Source: Cognatilysobacter tabacisoli
Lineage (GTDB): Bacteria; Pseudomonadota; Gammaproteobacteria; Xanthomonadales; Xanthomonadaceae
Direction of reading: 5' to 3'
DNA: 64,000 nucleotides
NCBI RefSeq assembly: GCF_003586305.1
Contig: NZ_QXJI01000001.1
Span: 434,001-498,000, forward strand
In this document: one piece after another, positions 1-8,190 of the stretch
Position numbering within the stretch: the first letter of the stretch is position 1
How the letters are laid out: every line of letters starts with the position of its first letter
Notes under the pieces: generated by a model
Told to the model about the DNA's origin: nothing
The model's database searches: none
The model's input: only the letters and a program-made list of their open reading frames with translations
Translations under genes and position numbers: made by a program

Positions 1-132
1 ACGGATGAGGTCGCCGGCCCGAGCCTGTACCGCGAGGCCTTCCTGACCGCGTGCTTCGCCGTGCCGTGGTTCGCGTCGGCGTGGCTGTTCGAGCGCGCCG
101 CGTCGCGCGCCGTCGACGGCGCGGCGCCATGA
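1..132 (+). CDS. C-terminal end of an unidentified membrane protein (partial, cut by window start)
   Basis: Frame 1 is open from the first base to a TGA at 130-132 and encodes about 43 residues. It includes a hydrophobic stretch (AFLTACFAVPWFASAWLF) followed by a short basic and acidic tail, which looks like the last membrane helix of an integral membrane protein. Its stop overlaps the ATG of the next gene (ATGA at 129-132), so the two are probably translationally coupled. The family cannot be named from so short a piece. Confidence 0.55.
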   Translation, partial: TDEVAGPSLYREAFLTACFAVPWFASAWLFERAASRAVDGAAP

Positions 133-446
133 GCCGCGCGAATCGCGCGAAGAGCGCGCCGTCCGCGGCCGGATCCGCGCCCTTCGCGCGCGACCCGCTC
201 GACACCCTCGTCGACGCCGTGTTCGGCACCGTCGTGTTCGCGATCGGCGCAGCCAACCTGTGGCTCGTCCACCCCGTGCCCGGCGCGATCGGCCTCGTGC
301 TGTCGCTGGTCTATGTCCGGCCGGTGCGGCGCGCGCTCGAGCGCACGCTACGGCTGCGGATTCCGCGCGTCGTGCGCATCGCGCTCGGCGTCGCGGTCGT
401 GTGGTTCACCCTCGGCGTCAGCGACCTGGGCGACATGATCGATTGA
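129..446 (+). CDS. Small predicted inner-membrane protein
   Basis: A 105-residue protein whose ATG overlaps the upstream stop codon (ATGA), which is why this start is preferred over an upstream in-frame start at 51 that would run through the preceding gene. Residues 1-25 are polar and basic. Two or three hydrophobic segments follow (around VFGTVVFAIGAANLWLV, GAIGLVLSLVYV and IALGVAVVWFTLGV), separated by an Arg-rich loop. It ends with an acidic tail. No family is recognised; the overlap suggests it works with the truncated membrane protein upstream. Confidence 0.6.
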   Translation: MSRANRAKSAPSAAGSAPFARDPLDTLVDAVFGTVVFAIGAANLWLVHPVPGAIGLVLSLVYVRPVRRALERTLRLRIPRVVRIALGVAVVWFTLGVSDLGDMID

Positions 447-576
447 GCGGCGCTGCGCGATCCGCCTTCCGGCGATCCGCCCGGCACGGAGCTCTGTGAC
501 CGCCTGTACGATTGGCAGCGAGTCGAAGGGCACCGTCCGCACGCGACTGGACGATCGAAGCCACAGGGAGAGCGCA

Positions 577-2052
577 GTGAGACAAAGGGTCGGCATACGT
601 TGGGCAAGCACGCGCCTGTCATCGACATTCAAGCTGTTTGCGCTGGCGACTCTAGCGGGCAGCGTGTTCCTGTGGGGGCGATTCATTCCAGACGGGACCC
701 GTGCCGGGTCCGAAAGGGCGTCTCGCTCCGTGCTTCATACACACGAGAGCCTGAGGGGTCTGGCCCCGATCCCGCAGCCCGCTGCGTCGGCGGACGCCTA
801 CGAGTTGCTTGTGACGTCGATCTACCGGCTTCCGCCTCCTTGGGACTACTTGGGGAACGGCAGCAGCGAGCTCCAGCCCACGTATGTCGCGAGCGAGGTC
901 GCGGATTTCACCGGTGACGGACGGAACGATGTCCTGACCATCGCATACGAGATGCCGAGTCCGGGCAACGTACGTGCCTTCGTCTTGCCGCAAACGCCTG
1001 CGCAATCGCTGGGCACGCGCCTGGAGTTCCTTTTCCCGGATGGGTGGCAAACGTACGGCTCGCACGTCGGAACTGAAGTGGCCGACCTCAATCGAGACGG
1101 CGTGGCGGATCTGGTCCTGACCCGAACGTACTCGATTAACGTGATGCTCTCCGATGGGCGCGGCGGATGGACGGGGTCCAATCTCACCTGGTCCAACGAC
1201 TACCTCGCCGACGCACCGGCGGTCGCGCTTGACTTGAACAGCGACGGCAAGTTGGATCTCGTGACTCACCTCAGCAAGGCGTCCTCCACCTTGCCGCAGG
1301 ATCCGCGCAGCCATTTTCTCGTGGTTTCCGGCGATGGGGCGGGGGGGCTGGGGGAGCAGCGGAGGTTGTTTACCGGTATGACCCACCACTACGACATCCG
1401 TAAAGTGAAGTCCCTCGCCGCCGGGGACTTTAACGGGGACGGCAGGCGCGACGTCGCCGTGCTCATGCAGGAGTACGACTACGCGAACGCGGCGGCGGGC
1501 AGCCGTTATCCGGTCAAGGTGTTCACCAATGGCGGGGCAGGCGAGTTCGCCGAGCCGTACGTCGTGACCATCGATTTCACGCGGAATGGATTGGTGGCGG
1601 GAGACTTCAATGGCGACGGCGCGACCGATCTCGCCGCGGCGCACGAATCCGCGGGCGACTCCACGATTAACGTGTACTTGCAACGCGACGGCAAGGTGCA
1701 GGACAGCGGGATTCGATACCCTACCTACTCGTCGCCTGCCAGTCTCGACGCCGCGGATCTGGATGGGAACGGCAAACAGGATCTGGTCGTGAGTTACGAC
1801 GGACAGCAACGTACGGAGTATTACCTGCAGGAGAGCGGCGTGCTGCGCGCGCCGGTCTACATATGGATCAACCACCATCCCTCTGCTCGAGTGGGTCGGA
1901 CCGCGCAGGGCGTGAACGATTTCACCGGCGACCACTGCCCCGATGTCGCAATCGCGCTCACGTACGGCGCGTTGTGGCTGCTCGAAGGGCGCAACTGCCA
2001 GTTCGTCGCTCCGTCGATGTCGGCACCGCTACCTCCGCTTCCGGTAGATTGA
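577..2052 (+). CDS. FG-GAP/VCBS repeat protein with N-terminal signal anchor
   Basis: A 491-residue protein starting at a GTG placed 6 bases after an AGGGAG ribosome site at 565-570; an in-frame ATG at 496 has no such site. Residues 18-34 form a hydrophobic signal or anchor segment. From about residue 109 to 448 there are seven DxNxDGxxD-type FG-GAP motifs (DFTGDGRNDV, DLNRDGVADL, DLNSDGKLDL, DFNGDGRRDV, DFNGDGATDL, DLDGNGKQDL, DFTGDHCPDV). These are known to bind calcium in integrin-like beta-propellers. It is probably an exported propeller protein of unknown ligand. Base composition is visibly less GC-rich than its neighbours, with codons such as ATT, TTT and TTG, suggesting recent acquisition. 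Confidence 0.85.
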   Translation: MRQRVGIRWASTRLSSTFKLFALATLAGSVFLWGRFIPDGTRAGSERASRSVLHTHESLRGLAPIPQPAASADAYELLVTSIYRLPPPWDYLGNGSSELQPTYVASEVADFTGDGRNDVLTIAYEMPSPGNVRAFVLPQTPAQSLGTRLEFLFPDGWQTYGSHVGTEVADLNRDGVADLVLTRTYSINVMLSDGRGGWTGSNLTWSNDYLADAPAVALDLNSDGKLDLVTHLSKASSTLPQDPRSHFLVVSGDGAGGLGEQRRLFTGMTHHYDIRKVKSLAAGDFNGDGRRDVAVLMQEYDYANAAAGSRYPVKVFTNGGAGEFAEPYVVTIDFTRNGLVAGDFNGDGATDLAAAHESAGDSTINVYLQRDGKVQDSGIRYPTYSSPASLDAADLDGNGKQDLVVSYDGQQRTEYYLQESGVLRAPVYIWINHHPSARVGRTAQGVNDFTGDHCPDVAIALTYGALWLLEGRNCQFVAPSMSAPLPPLPVD

Positions 2053-2131
2053 GCTCGCGAACACCGGCGCCTTCGCGTACCACGCGTTCACACCGCTGGA
2101 CTAGCGTATAGCTTTCCCGAAGGCGCCTCGC

Positions 2132-4801
2132 ATGCCGCGCAAGTCCGAAGCCAGGCGTCCGCCGAAGCCGCCCACCGCCACGCCCGCCCGCACCATCGCG
2201 CCCGACACCGGCTTCGTCCGCGTGCGCGGGGCGCGCGAGCACAACCTGAAGGACGTCGACCTCGACGTACCGCGCGACCGATTGGTCGTGTTCTCTGGCG
2301 TGTCGGGTTCGGGCAAGTCGTCGCTGGCGTTCGGCACGATCTACGCCGAGGCGCAACGGCGGTACTTCGAGTCCGTTGCGCCGTACGCGCGGCGGCTGAT
2401 CGACCAAGCCGGCGTGCCGGACGTCGATTCGATCGAGGGCCTGCCGCCGGCGATCGCGCTGCAGCAGCAGCGCGCCGCCAGCAACGCGCGCTCAAGCGTC
2501 GGCAGCGTGACCACGCTGTCGAGCCTGGTGCGGATGATGTACTCGCGCGCCGGCGCCTACCCGCCGAAGCAGGCGATGCTGTACGCCGAGGACTTCTCGC
2601 CGAACACGCCGCAGGGCGCGTGCCCGCGTTGCCACGGGCTGGGCCACGTGTACGAGGTGACCGAGGCGCTGATGGTGCCGGACCGCTCGCTGAGCATCCG
2701 CGAGCGCGCGATCGCGAGCTGGCCGCCGGCGTGGCACGGGCAGAACCTGCGCGACATCCTGGTGACGCTCGGGTACGACGTCGACACGCCGTGGAAGGAT
2801 CTGCCGAAGAAAGACCGGGAGTGGATCCTGTTCACCGAGGAGACCCCGACCGTGCCGGTCTACGCCGGCTTCACTCCGGCCGAGACCCGCGCCGCGCTGC
2901 GCCGCAAGACCGAACCCAGCTACATGGGCACCTATACGGGCGCGCGCCGCTACGTGCTGCACACTTTCGCCACCACCCAGAGCGCGCTGATGAAGAAGCG
3001 CGTGTCTCGCTTCCTTGAAGGCCGCATGTGCCCGCAGTGCGACGGCAAGCGGCTCAAGCGTGAGGCGCTTTCGGTGACGTTCGCCGGCGTCGACATCGGC
3101 GCTCTGTCGCAGATGCCGCTCGACCGCGTCGCAGAACTCCTGGAGCCGATCGCACGCGGCGAATTCGATGCGCACGCAGGCGGCGAAACCGTCGACACCG
3201 CAGCGACCAGGCGCGACCGCGCCAAACGCGCCGCGGCCAAACAGGCCACCCACGCCGCCGCGCCCGACGTGCGCCGCACGCCGGCGCTGTCGGAGGAGAA
3301 GCGGCTGGCCGCGCAGCGTTTGGCCGAGGGAGTCGTCGCCCGCCTGCACACGCTGCAGGCGCTGGGGCTGGGCTACCTGTCGCTCGACCGCACCACGCCG
3401 ACGCTGTCGCCGGGCGAGCTTCAGCGCCTGCGCCTGGCCACCCAGCTGCGCTCGCATCTGTTCGGCGTGGTCTACGTGCTCGACGAACCATCCGCCGGCC
3501 TGCACCCGGCCGACAGCCAGGCGCTGTACGACGCGCTGGAGCAGCTGCGCGACGCCGGCAACTCGGTGTTCGTCGTCGAGCACGACCTCGAGCTGATGCG
3601 CCGTGCGCAGTGGCTGGTCGACGTCGGCCCCGACGCTGGCGAACGGGGCGGGCAGGTGCTGTACAGCGGCCCGCCGGACGGGCTCGCCGACGTGCCCGAC
3701 TCGCGCACCGCGCAGTACCTGTTCGGGACCACGCCGATGCCGGCCAGCCGCGAGCGCACGCCGTCGGGCTGGCTCGAGCTGCGCGGGCTGCACCGGCACA
3801 ACCTGCACGGCCTCGACGCGCGCGTTCCGCTCGGCGTGCTGACCGCGGTCACCGGCATCTCCGGCTCGGGCAAGTCCAGCCTGATCGCGCAGGCGCTGGC
3901 CGAACTCGTGCGCTTGCACCTCGGTCACGAGCCGGAGGACAGCGACGACGACGCGCCCGACGCGCCGACCGCGATCGAGCGCACGCGCGGCCACCTGGCC
4001 GGCGACGTCGACGCGGTGCAGCGGCTCGTGCAGGTCGACCAGAAGCCGATCGGCCGCACCCCGCGCTCGAACCTGGCCACCTACACCGGCCTGTTCGACC
4101 ACGTGCGCAAGTTGTTCGCCGCCACCCCCGACGCGCGCCGCCGCCGCTTCGACGCCGGGCGCTTCTCGTTCAACGTCGCCAAGGGCCGCTGCGCCACCTG
4201 CGAAGGCGAGGGCGTGGTCAGCGTCGAGTTGCTGTTCATGCCGAGCGTCCACGCCCCGTGCCCGACCTGCCACGGCGCGCGCTACAACGACGCGACGCTG
4301 CAGGTGCAGTGGAACCGCCGCAACATCGCCGAGGTGCTGCGGATGACGGTCGAGCAGGCCGGCGAGTTCTTCGCCGGCGAGGACGCCGTCGCCCGCCCGC
4401 TGCACCTGCTGCGCGAGATCGGCCTGGGCTACCTGCGCCTCGGCCAGCCGGCCACCGAGCTGTCCGGCGGCGAGGCCCAGCGCATCAAGCTGGCGACCGA
4501 ACTGCAGCGCAGCCAGCGCGGCCGCAGCCTGTACGTGCTCGATGAACCCACCACCGGCCTGCACGCCGCCGACGTCGACCGGTTGATGCTGCAGCTGCAT
4601 CGGCTCGTCGATGCCGGCAACACCGTCGTGGTGATCGAGCACGAGATGCGCGTCGTCGCCCAGGCCGACTGGGTCATCGACATGGGCCCGGGCGCGGGCG
4701 AGCGGGGCGGAAAGGTCGTGGCGGAGGGGAGGCCGGCCGAGGTCGCCCACGTGCGCGGGAGCCCGACGGCGGGGTATCTGGCGGCGACGCTCGCCGGCTG
4801 A
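2132..4801 (+). CDS. UvrA-like ABC ATPase, class II (UvrA2-type)
   Basis: An 889-residue tandem ABC ATPase of the UvrA family. Walker A sites lie at residues 56-64 and 575-583 (SGSGKSS in both). Signature motifs are LSPGE at 425-429 and canonical LSGGE at 777-781. Walker B segments VLDEPSAGLHP and VLDEPTTGLH follow each signature. Zinc-type Cys pairs occur as CPRCHG, CPQCDG, CATCEG (687-690) and CPTCHG (710-713). After the first ATPase core the chain goes straight to the CPRCHGLG region, and it is shorter than housekeeping UvrA (about 940-1000), so the UvrB-binding insertion appears to be missing. Class II UvrAs are linked to tolerance of DNA-damaging compounds or antibiotics rather than core excision repair. 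The Pro in the first signature is typical of this class as I recall it. Confidence 0.9.
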   Translation: MPRKSEARRPPKPPTATPARTIAPDTGFVRVRGAREHNLKDVDLDVPRDRLVVFSGVSGSGKSSLAFGTIYAEAQRRYFESVAPYARRLIDQAGVPDVDSIEGLPPAIALQQQRAASNARSSVGSVTTLSSLVRMMYSRAGAYPPKQAMLYAEDFSPNTPQGACPRCHGLGHVYEVTEALMVPDRSLSIRERAIASWPPAWHGQNLRDILVTLGYDVDTPWKDLPKKDREWILFTEETPTVPVYAGFTPAETRAALRRKTEPSYMGTYTGARRYVLHTFATTQSALMKKRVSRFLEGRMCPQCDGKRLKREALSVTFAGVDIGALSQMPLDRVAELLEPIARGEFDAHAGGETVDTAATRRDRAKRAAAKQATHAAAPDVRRTPALSEEKRLAAQRLAEGVVARLHTLQALGLGYLSLDRTTPTLSPGELQRLRLATQLRSHLFGVVYVLDEPSAGLHPADSQALYDALEQLRDAGNSVFVVEHDLELMRRAQWLVDVGPDAGERGGQVLYSGPPDGLADVPDSRTAQYLFGTTPMPASRERTPSGWLELRGLHRHNLHGLDARVPLGVLTAVTGISGSGKSSLIAQALAELVRLHLGHEPEDSDDDAPDAPTAIERTRGHLAGDVDAVQRLVQVDQKPIGRTPRSNLATYTGLFDHVRKLFAATPDARRRRFDAGRFSFNVAKGRCATCEGEGVVSVELLFMPSVHAPCPTCHGARYNDATLQVQWNRRNIAEVLRMTVEQAGEFFAGEDAVARPLHLLREIGLGYLRLGQPATELSGGEAQRIKLATELQRSQRGRSLYVLDEPTTGLHAADVDRLMLQLHRLVDAGNTVVVIEHEMRVVAQADWVIDMGPGAGERGGKVVAEGRPAEVAHVRGSPTAGYLAATLAG

Positions 4802-4904
4802 GCCACGAGGGAGCGGCCAGAAGTGCCACCAACCCCCCTCGCGGCCACCTCAAGCCTGGCCAGCCGAGGTAGCCTTAGGTGCTTTCGATAGCAGGACTCA
4901 ATGG

Positions 4905-5195
4905 ATGACCGTCTCCCCCAAAGCCACCGTCGTCGGTCTCGTGACGCCGCACCTGCTGCGGATCGTCGAACTTGCCAACAACGCTGAGAAGGGCGCGACG
5001 GTGGACTGGCACGTGCGCGACGCCGTGGCCAAGTCGATGGCCGAGATGGGCGACCAGTACAACGCTGCTGCGCTGGTCGCGGCGTATGTGGAGGGGCTGG
5101 AGAACGCGGCCGCACGGGCTCCCAGGGCACACCAGCTGTACGTGGGCGTGCTCCGGTCGGCGGCCGAGTCGGCGCGTCGTCTCCGGCGCGATTGA
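4905..5195 (+). CDS. Small hypothetical protein
   Basis: A 96-residue reading frame with an AGGA about 10 bases before the ATG. It is largely helical in appearance, with a conserved-looking middle (VTPHLLRIVELANNAEKG, then MGDQYNAAALVAAYVEGLENA) and a basic C-terminus. No signal peptide or membrane segment is visible and no family is recognised. It lies between uvrA and the convergent nei-like gene. Coding status rests on amino-acid composition and a usable ribosome site only. Confidence 0.45.
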   Translation: MTVSPKATVVGLVTPHLLRIVELANNAEKGATVDWHVRDAVAKSMAEMGDQYNAAALVAAYVEGLENAAARAPRAHQLYVGVLRSAAESARRLRRD

Positions 5196-5245
5196 CCGGG
5201 GGGGGCGCCCGGATCGCGCTTGCGCGCCGGAGCGCGCGATGTCGC

Positions 5246-5989
5246 TCAGCCGGCCCCGTAGCGCCGCTGGCACGTGTCGCACCAGAACGCGCGCCGCTTC
5301 GCCTGGCCCAGCTGCTTGCGGTAGCTCAGGCGCGTGCCATCGCGCGGGCACAGCTGCCTGGTGTGCACCTGGTAGTGCTTGCGCAGCACGTAGGCCCTCT
5401 TCCAGCGGTAGAAGTCGAAACTGTACTCGCGCGCCTGCGCGACGAGCTCGGCGAGCTTGCGCGCCGGCAGGGCGCCGGCGCGGCTCTCGGGGTGGACGCG
5501 GATGCGGTGCAGCACCTCGTTCTTGATGATGTTGCCGACCCCGGCGAACAGGTCCTGGTCGAGCAGGGCGTCGGCGACCAGCGTCTCGGGGCGCGCGCGC
5601 AGCTTGCGGCGCGCGGCGGCCGGGTCCCAGTCGTCGGCCATCACGTCAGCGGTCCAGTCGTAGTGCTCGTCGAGGTCGCCCTCAAGGAACTTCACCGAGC
5701 ACGCGTAGAAGTTGAGCGCCTCGCCCTTGCTGAACCCCAGCGACAGCCGCGCCGGCGTGCCCTTGTCCTCGTCGATGCGGTAGCTGCCGAACAGCAGGAA
5801 GTGGATGCGCACGCTGAAGCCGCTGAACTCGAGCAGGAAGTGCTTGCCCCAGCTGCGCACCGCCTTCAGCGTCCTGTTTCGCAGCCGGTCGATGTCCTGC
5901 TTCGTGTTGCCGGACACGCGCAGCACCTTGCGGCCGGCGAACTTCGCCGCGGCCTCGCGCAGGATGACGATCGACGGACCCTCGGGCAT
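5246..5989 (-). CDS. Fpg/Nei-family DNA glycosylase/AP lyase (endonuclease VIII-like)
   Basis: A 247-residue protein. The start is fixed by the motif MPEGPS, because enzymes of this family use Pro2 (after Met removal) as the Schiff-base nucleophile and Glu3 in catalysis; upstream in-frame codons are therefore not part of the gene. The helix-two-turns-helix region is recognisable (DLFAGVGNIIKNEVL, with the DNA-binding Asn). The C-terminal zinc finger reads CPRDGTRL...WCDTCQRRY, so one of the usual four Cys positions is Asp. Expected role: base excision repair of oxidised pyrimidines. It is convergent with the small gene before it and divergent from the dipeptidase. Confidence 0.88.
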   Translation of the reverse strand: MPEGPSIVILREAAAKFAGRKVLRVSGNTKQDIDRLRNRTLKAVRSWGKHFLLEFSGFSVRIHFLLFGSYRIDEDKGTPARLSLGFSKGEALNFYACSVKFLEGDLDEHYDWTADVMADDWDPAAARRKLRARPETLVADALLDQDLFAGVGNIIKNEVLHRIRVHPESRAGALPARKLAELVAQAREYSFDFYRWKRAYVLRKHYQVHTRQLCPRDGTRLSYRKQLGQAKRRAFWCDTCQRRYGAG

Positions 5990-6191
5990 GGCCGCACCAT
6001 CGCGGTCCGGGCATGAGGCAGGCGTCAATGCGCGGGCCCGTGGCCGACGGGCACGGGAGGCGGCGGCGGACCTCCGCCGACGCCTCCTCGTGGTCTGTTG
6101 CGGCGAAGGGCAGCGACCCTCCGACTGGCCGCCCACCGGATCGGGAAACGTAACCTTACCGGCGGTGCTCCGCCGTCCAGAGGAATTCGCC

Positions 6192-7421
6192 ATGGCTCGT
6201 CCCGTCATTGCAGCCGCTTCGGTCTTGCTTCTCGCCGCGTGTGCCTCTCTGACGGAGCGTGGAGGGGATATCCGCACCGCCGCCGCGCCGGAGGAGCGCA
6301 TCGCGCGCCTGCTGCGGGCCAATCCGCTGGTCGATGGGCACAACGACCTGCTGGGCAGGTACCACGCCTGCGGAAGGGACTGTCCACGCGGGCTGGAAGG
6401 CTACGACATCCGCGCGGATGCGGCGGGCGATACCGACATTGCGCGCTGGCGCGCCGGTGGCGTGGGCGGCCAACTGTTGAACGCGGGATGGCGGGCCGAC
6501 GAGCCGGGCCTCGATGGCACCTTGAAGGGACTGGCTTTCGCGCGCGCCTTGGTGGCCCGCCACCCCGGCGATCTGGCATTGGCCGTTACCGCCGCCGACG
6601 TGCGTGCGCGTCATGCCGAGGGCAGGATCGCCGTGCTGCTGGCGCTGGAGGATCCCGGGCGTCTGGGCCGTGACGAGGGCACCGTGCAGCGCCTGGCGGG
6701 CGAGGGGGTTCGCGCCAACCTGCTCGCGTATTCCGCAGCCACCGAGTTCGCGGACGGTCACGCCGGTCCGCCTACCCATGGCGGGCTGTCGGCGGAGGGC
6801 GTGGCGATGGTCGGATGGATGGAACGCGCGGGCATGCTGGTCGACCTGTCCCATGCCTCGGCCGACACGGCCCGCGACGTGCTGGACGTCGCGCGGGCGC
6901 CGGTCATCTTCAGTCACTCCAATGCGGCCGCTTTGGCCGACGTCCCGCGCAATGTTCCGGACGACGTGTTGCGTCGCCTGCCCGCGAACGGTGGGGTCGT
7001 CATGGTCGGTTTCGTGCCGTATTTCGCCAGCAAGCCCTTCGCCGAGTGGATGGCGCGCGGTGATAACCAGTGGGAGACACTGCTCTCACGCCACGGCGGC
7101 GATCGGGCGAAGGCTGGCGCCGAGATGGCGCGATGGGAGGCCGATCACCCACCCCCGCGCGTCGCAATTGCCGACATCGCCGACCACATCGAGCACATCC
7201 GCGACGTGGCCGGCGTCGACCACGTGGGCCTCGGTGCCGATTTCGACGGGGTCGCGTTCAAGGTCGAGGGGCTGGAGGACGTGGCCAGCTACCGGCGCCT
7301 GCTCGTCGAACTCGCCCGCCGCGGATGGAGCGACACCGACCTCGCAAAACTGGCCGGCGGAAACTTCCTGCGCGTGCTCGCAATTGCGGATGCGCAGCGG
7401 GTGGCGATGTCGCCGCGTTGA
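6192..7421 (+). CDS. Membrane dipeptidase (peptidase family M19), lipoprotein
   Basis: A 409-residue protein with an AGAGGAA ribosome site just upstream of ATG 6192. Residues 1-17 are a lipoprotein signal with lipobox LAAC and lipidated Cys17. The M19 (renal dipeptidase) zinc motif HND is at 50-52 (VDGHNDLL), followed by ALEDPG, the LSHAS segment, VIFSHSNA and GLGADFDG near the C-terminus, all typical of the family. It should hydrolyse dipeptides, including those with D-residues, at the cell envelope. Its composition is slightly less GC-biased than neighbours. It fits the peptide-scavenging theme of the window. Confidence 0.92.
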   Translation: MARPVIAAASVLLLAACASLTERGGDIRTAAAPEERIARLLRANPLVDGHNDLLGRYHACGRDCPRGLEGYDIRADAAGDTDIARWRAGGVGGQLLNAGWRADEPGLDGTLKGLAFARALVARHPGDLALAVTAADVRARHAEGRIAVLLALEDPGRLGRDEGTVQRLAGEGVRANLLAYSAATEFADGHAGPPTHGGLSAEGVAMVGWMERAGMLVDLSHASADTARDVLDVARAPVIFSHSNAAALADVPRNVPDDVLRRLPANGGVVMVGFVPYFASKPFAEWMARGDNQWETLLSRHGGDRAKAGAEMARWEADHPPPRVAIADIADHIEHIRDVAGVDHVGLGADFDGVAFKVEGLEDVASYRRLLVELARRGWSDTDLAKLAGGNFLRVLAIADAQRVAMSPR

Positions 7422-7493
7422 CAGGCCGATCCGGGCGGCACGACCCGCGCCGGGCGCTGCGGCGCCCGGGCTGGCCGCCGCTATCATCCCGAC

Positions 7494-7859
7494 ATGGCCA
7501 AACTCCTGCTCAACCTGCGGCACGTGCCCGACGACGAAGCCGACGACGTGCGCGCCATGCTCGAGGCGGCGCGCATCGACTTCTATGAAACCCCGCCGAG
7601 CGTGTTCGGCATTTCGGCCGGGGGGATCTACGTCAGGGAGAACGACGACGTGCCCGAGGCCAAGCGACTGATGGCCGACTACCAGGCGCAGCGTGGCGCG
7701 CGCGTGCGCGCCGAGCGCGAGGCCGCGGTGCGCGACGGCACCGCGGAGACGTTCTGGACCGTGCTGCGCGCCGAGCCCGTGCGCGTGGTGCTGACGGTGC
7801 TCGCGATCCTGTTCCTGCTCGGCCTGGTGGGTCTGCCGTTCGTCCTGTTCAACGGCTGA
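7494..7859 (+). CDS. DUF6164-type small membrane-anchored protein
   Basis: A 121-residue protein with a soluble N-terminal part beginning MAKLLLNLRHVPDDEADDVR, an alpha/beta pattern including GISAGGIYV, and one or two tightly spaced C-terminal membrane segments at about residues 98-119 (VVLTVLAILFLLGLVGLPFVLF). The layout and N-terminal motif match the DUF6164 family as I recall it, which has no known function. It probably sits in the inner membrane with the N-terminal domain in the cytoplasm. It lies 72 bases after the dipeptidase and may share its transcript. Confidence 0.75.
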   Translation: MAKLLLNLRHVPDDEADDVRAMLEAARIDFYETPPSVFGISAGGIYVRENDDVPEAKRLMADYQAQRGARVRAEREAAVRDGTAETFWTVLRAEPVRVVLTVLAILFLLGLVGLPFVLFNG

Positions 7860-7917
7860 GGCCGCGCCGCGCAGTCGTGGGTCGGTTCACCTAAGGGCGC
7901 AGCGAGAATGCGCATCG

Positions 7918-8155
7918 GCGATGGGTGTCGCTTTCGGCTCGACCCATCCTACGCAGGCGCCACGGAAGCTCGCGCGGCCTAGCGGCGCGACCGCGCGCTG
8001 GGCGATGGGTATCGCCTTCGGCTCGACCCATCCTACGCAGGCTCCACGGCAACTCGCCCAATCAAGCGGCGCCGTAGGAAGCGTTGTGCGCAAGCGACCC
8101 ACCGCCGCGGCATCGGGCGGATGGGATCGCCGAGGGTTCATCCCATCCTGACGCG
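7918..8155. repeat. REP-like palindromic repeat cluster (three copies)
   Basis: Two near-identical copies of about 46 bases begin at 7918 and 8002, 84 bases apart, each with GATGGGT...ACCCATC as inverted arms around a TTCGGCTCG core, then CCTACGCAGG. A third, diverged copy at 8117-8155 has arms GGATGGGAT (8119-8127) and ATCCCATCC (8140-8148). They fill the gap between two convergent genes. This is typical of repetitive extragenic palindromes in proteobacteria, which are usually mobilised by a RayT-type transposase elsewhere and may end transcripts. Confidence 0.8.
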
Positions 8156-8190
8156 CTGCGGATCCGCGTCCGGCGCCAGGCCTCGTGCAC

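Noticed and set aside
2492-4750. Long antisense open frame over the UvrA-like gene
   Set aside because: Composition is the mirror of the UvrA codons and no motif is present; the sense frame has all ABC motifs.
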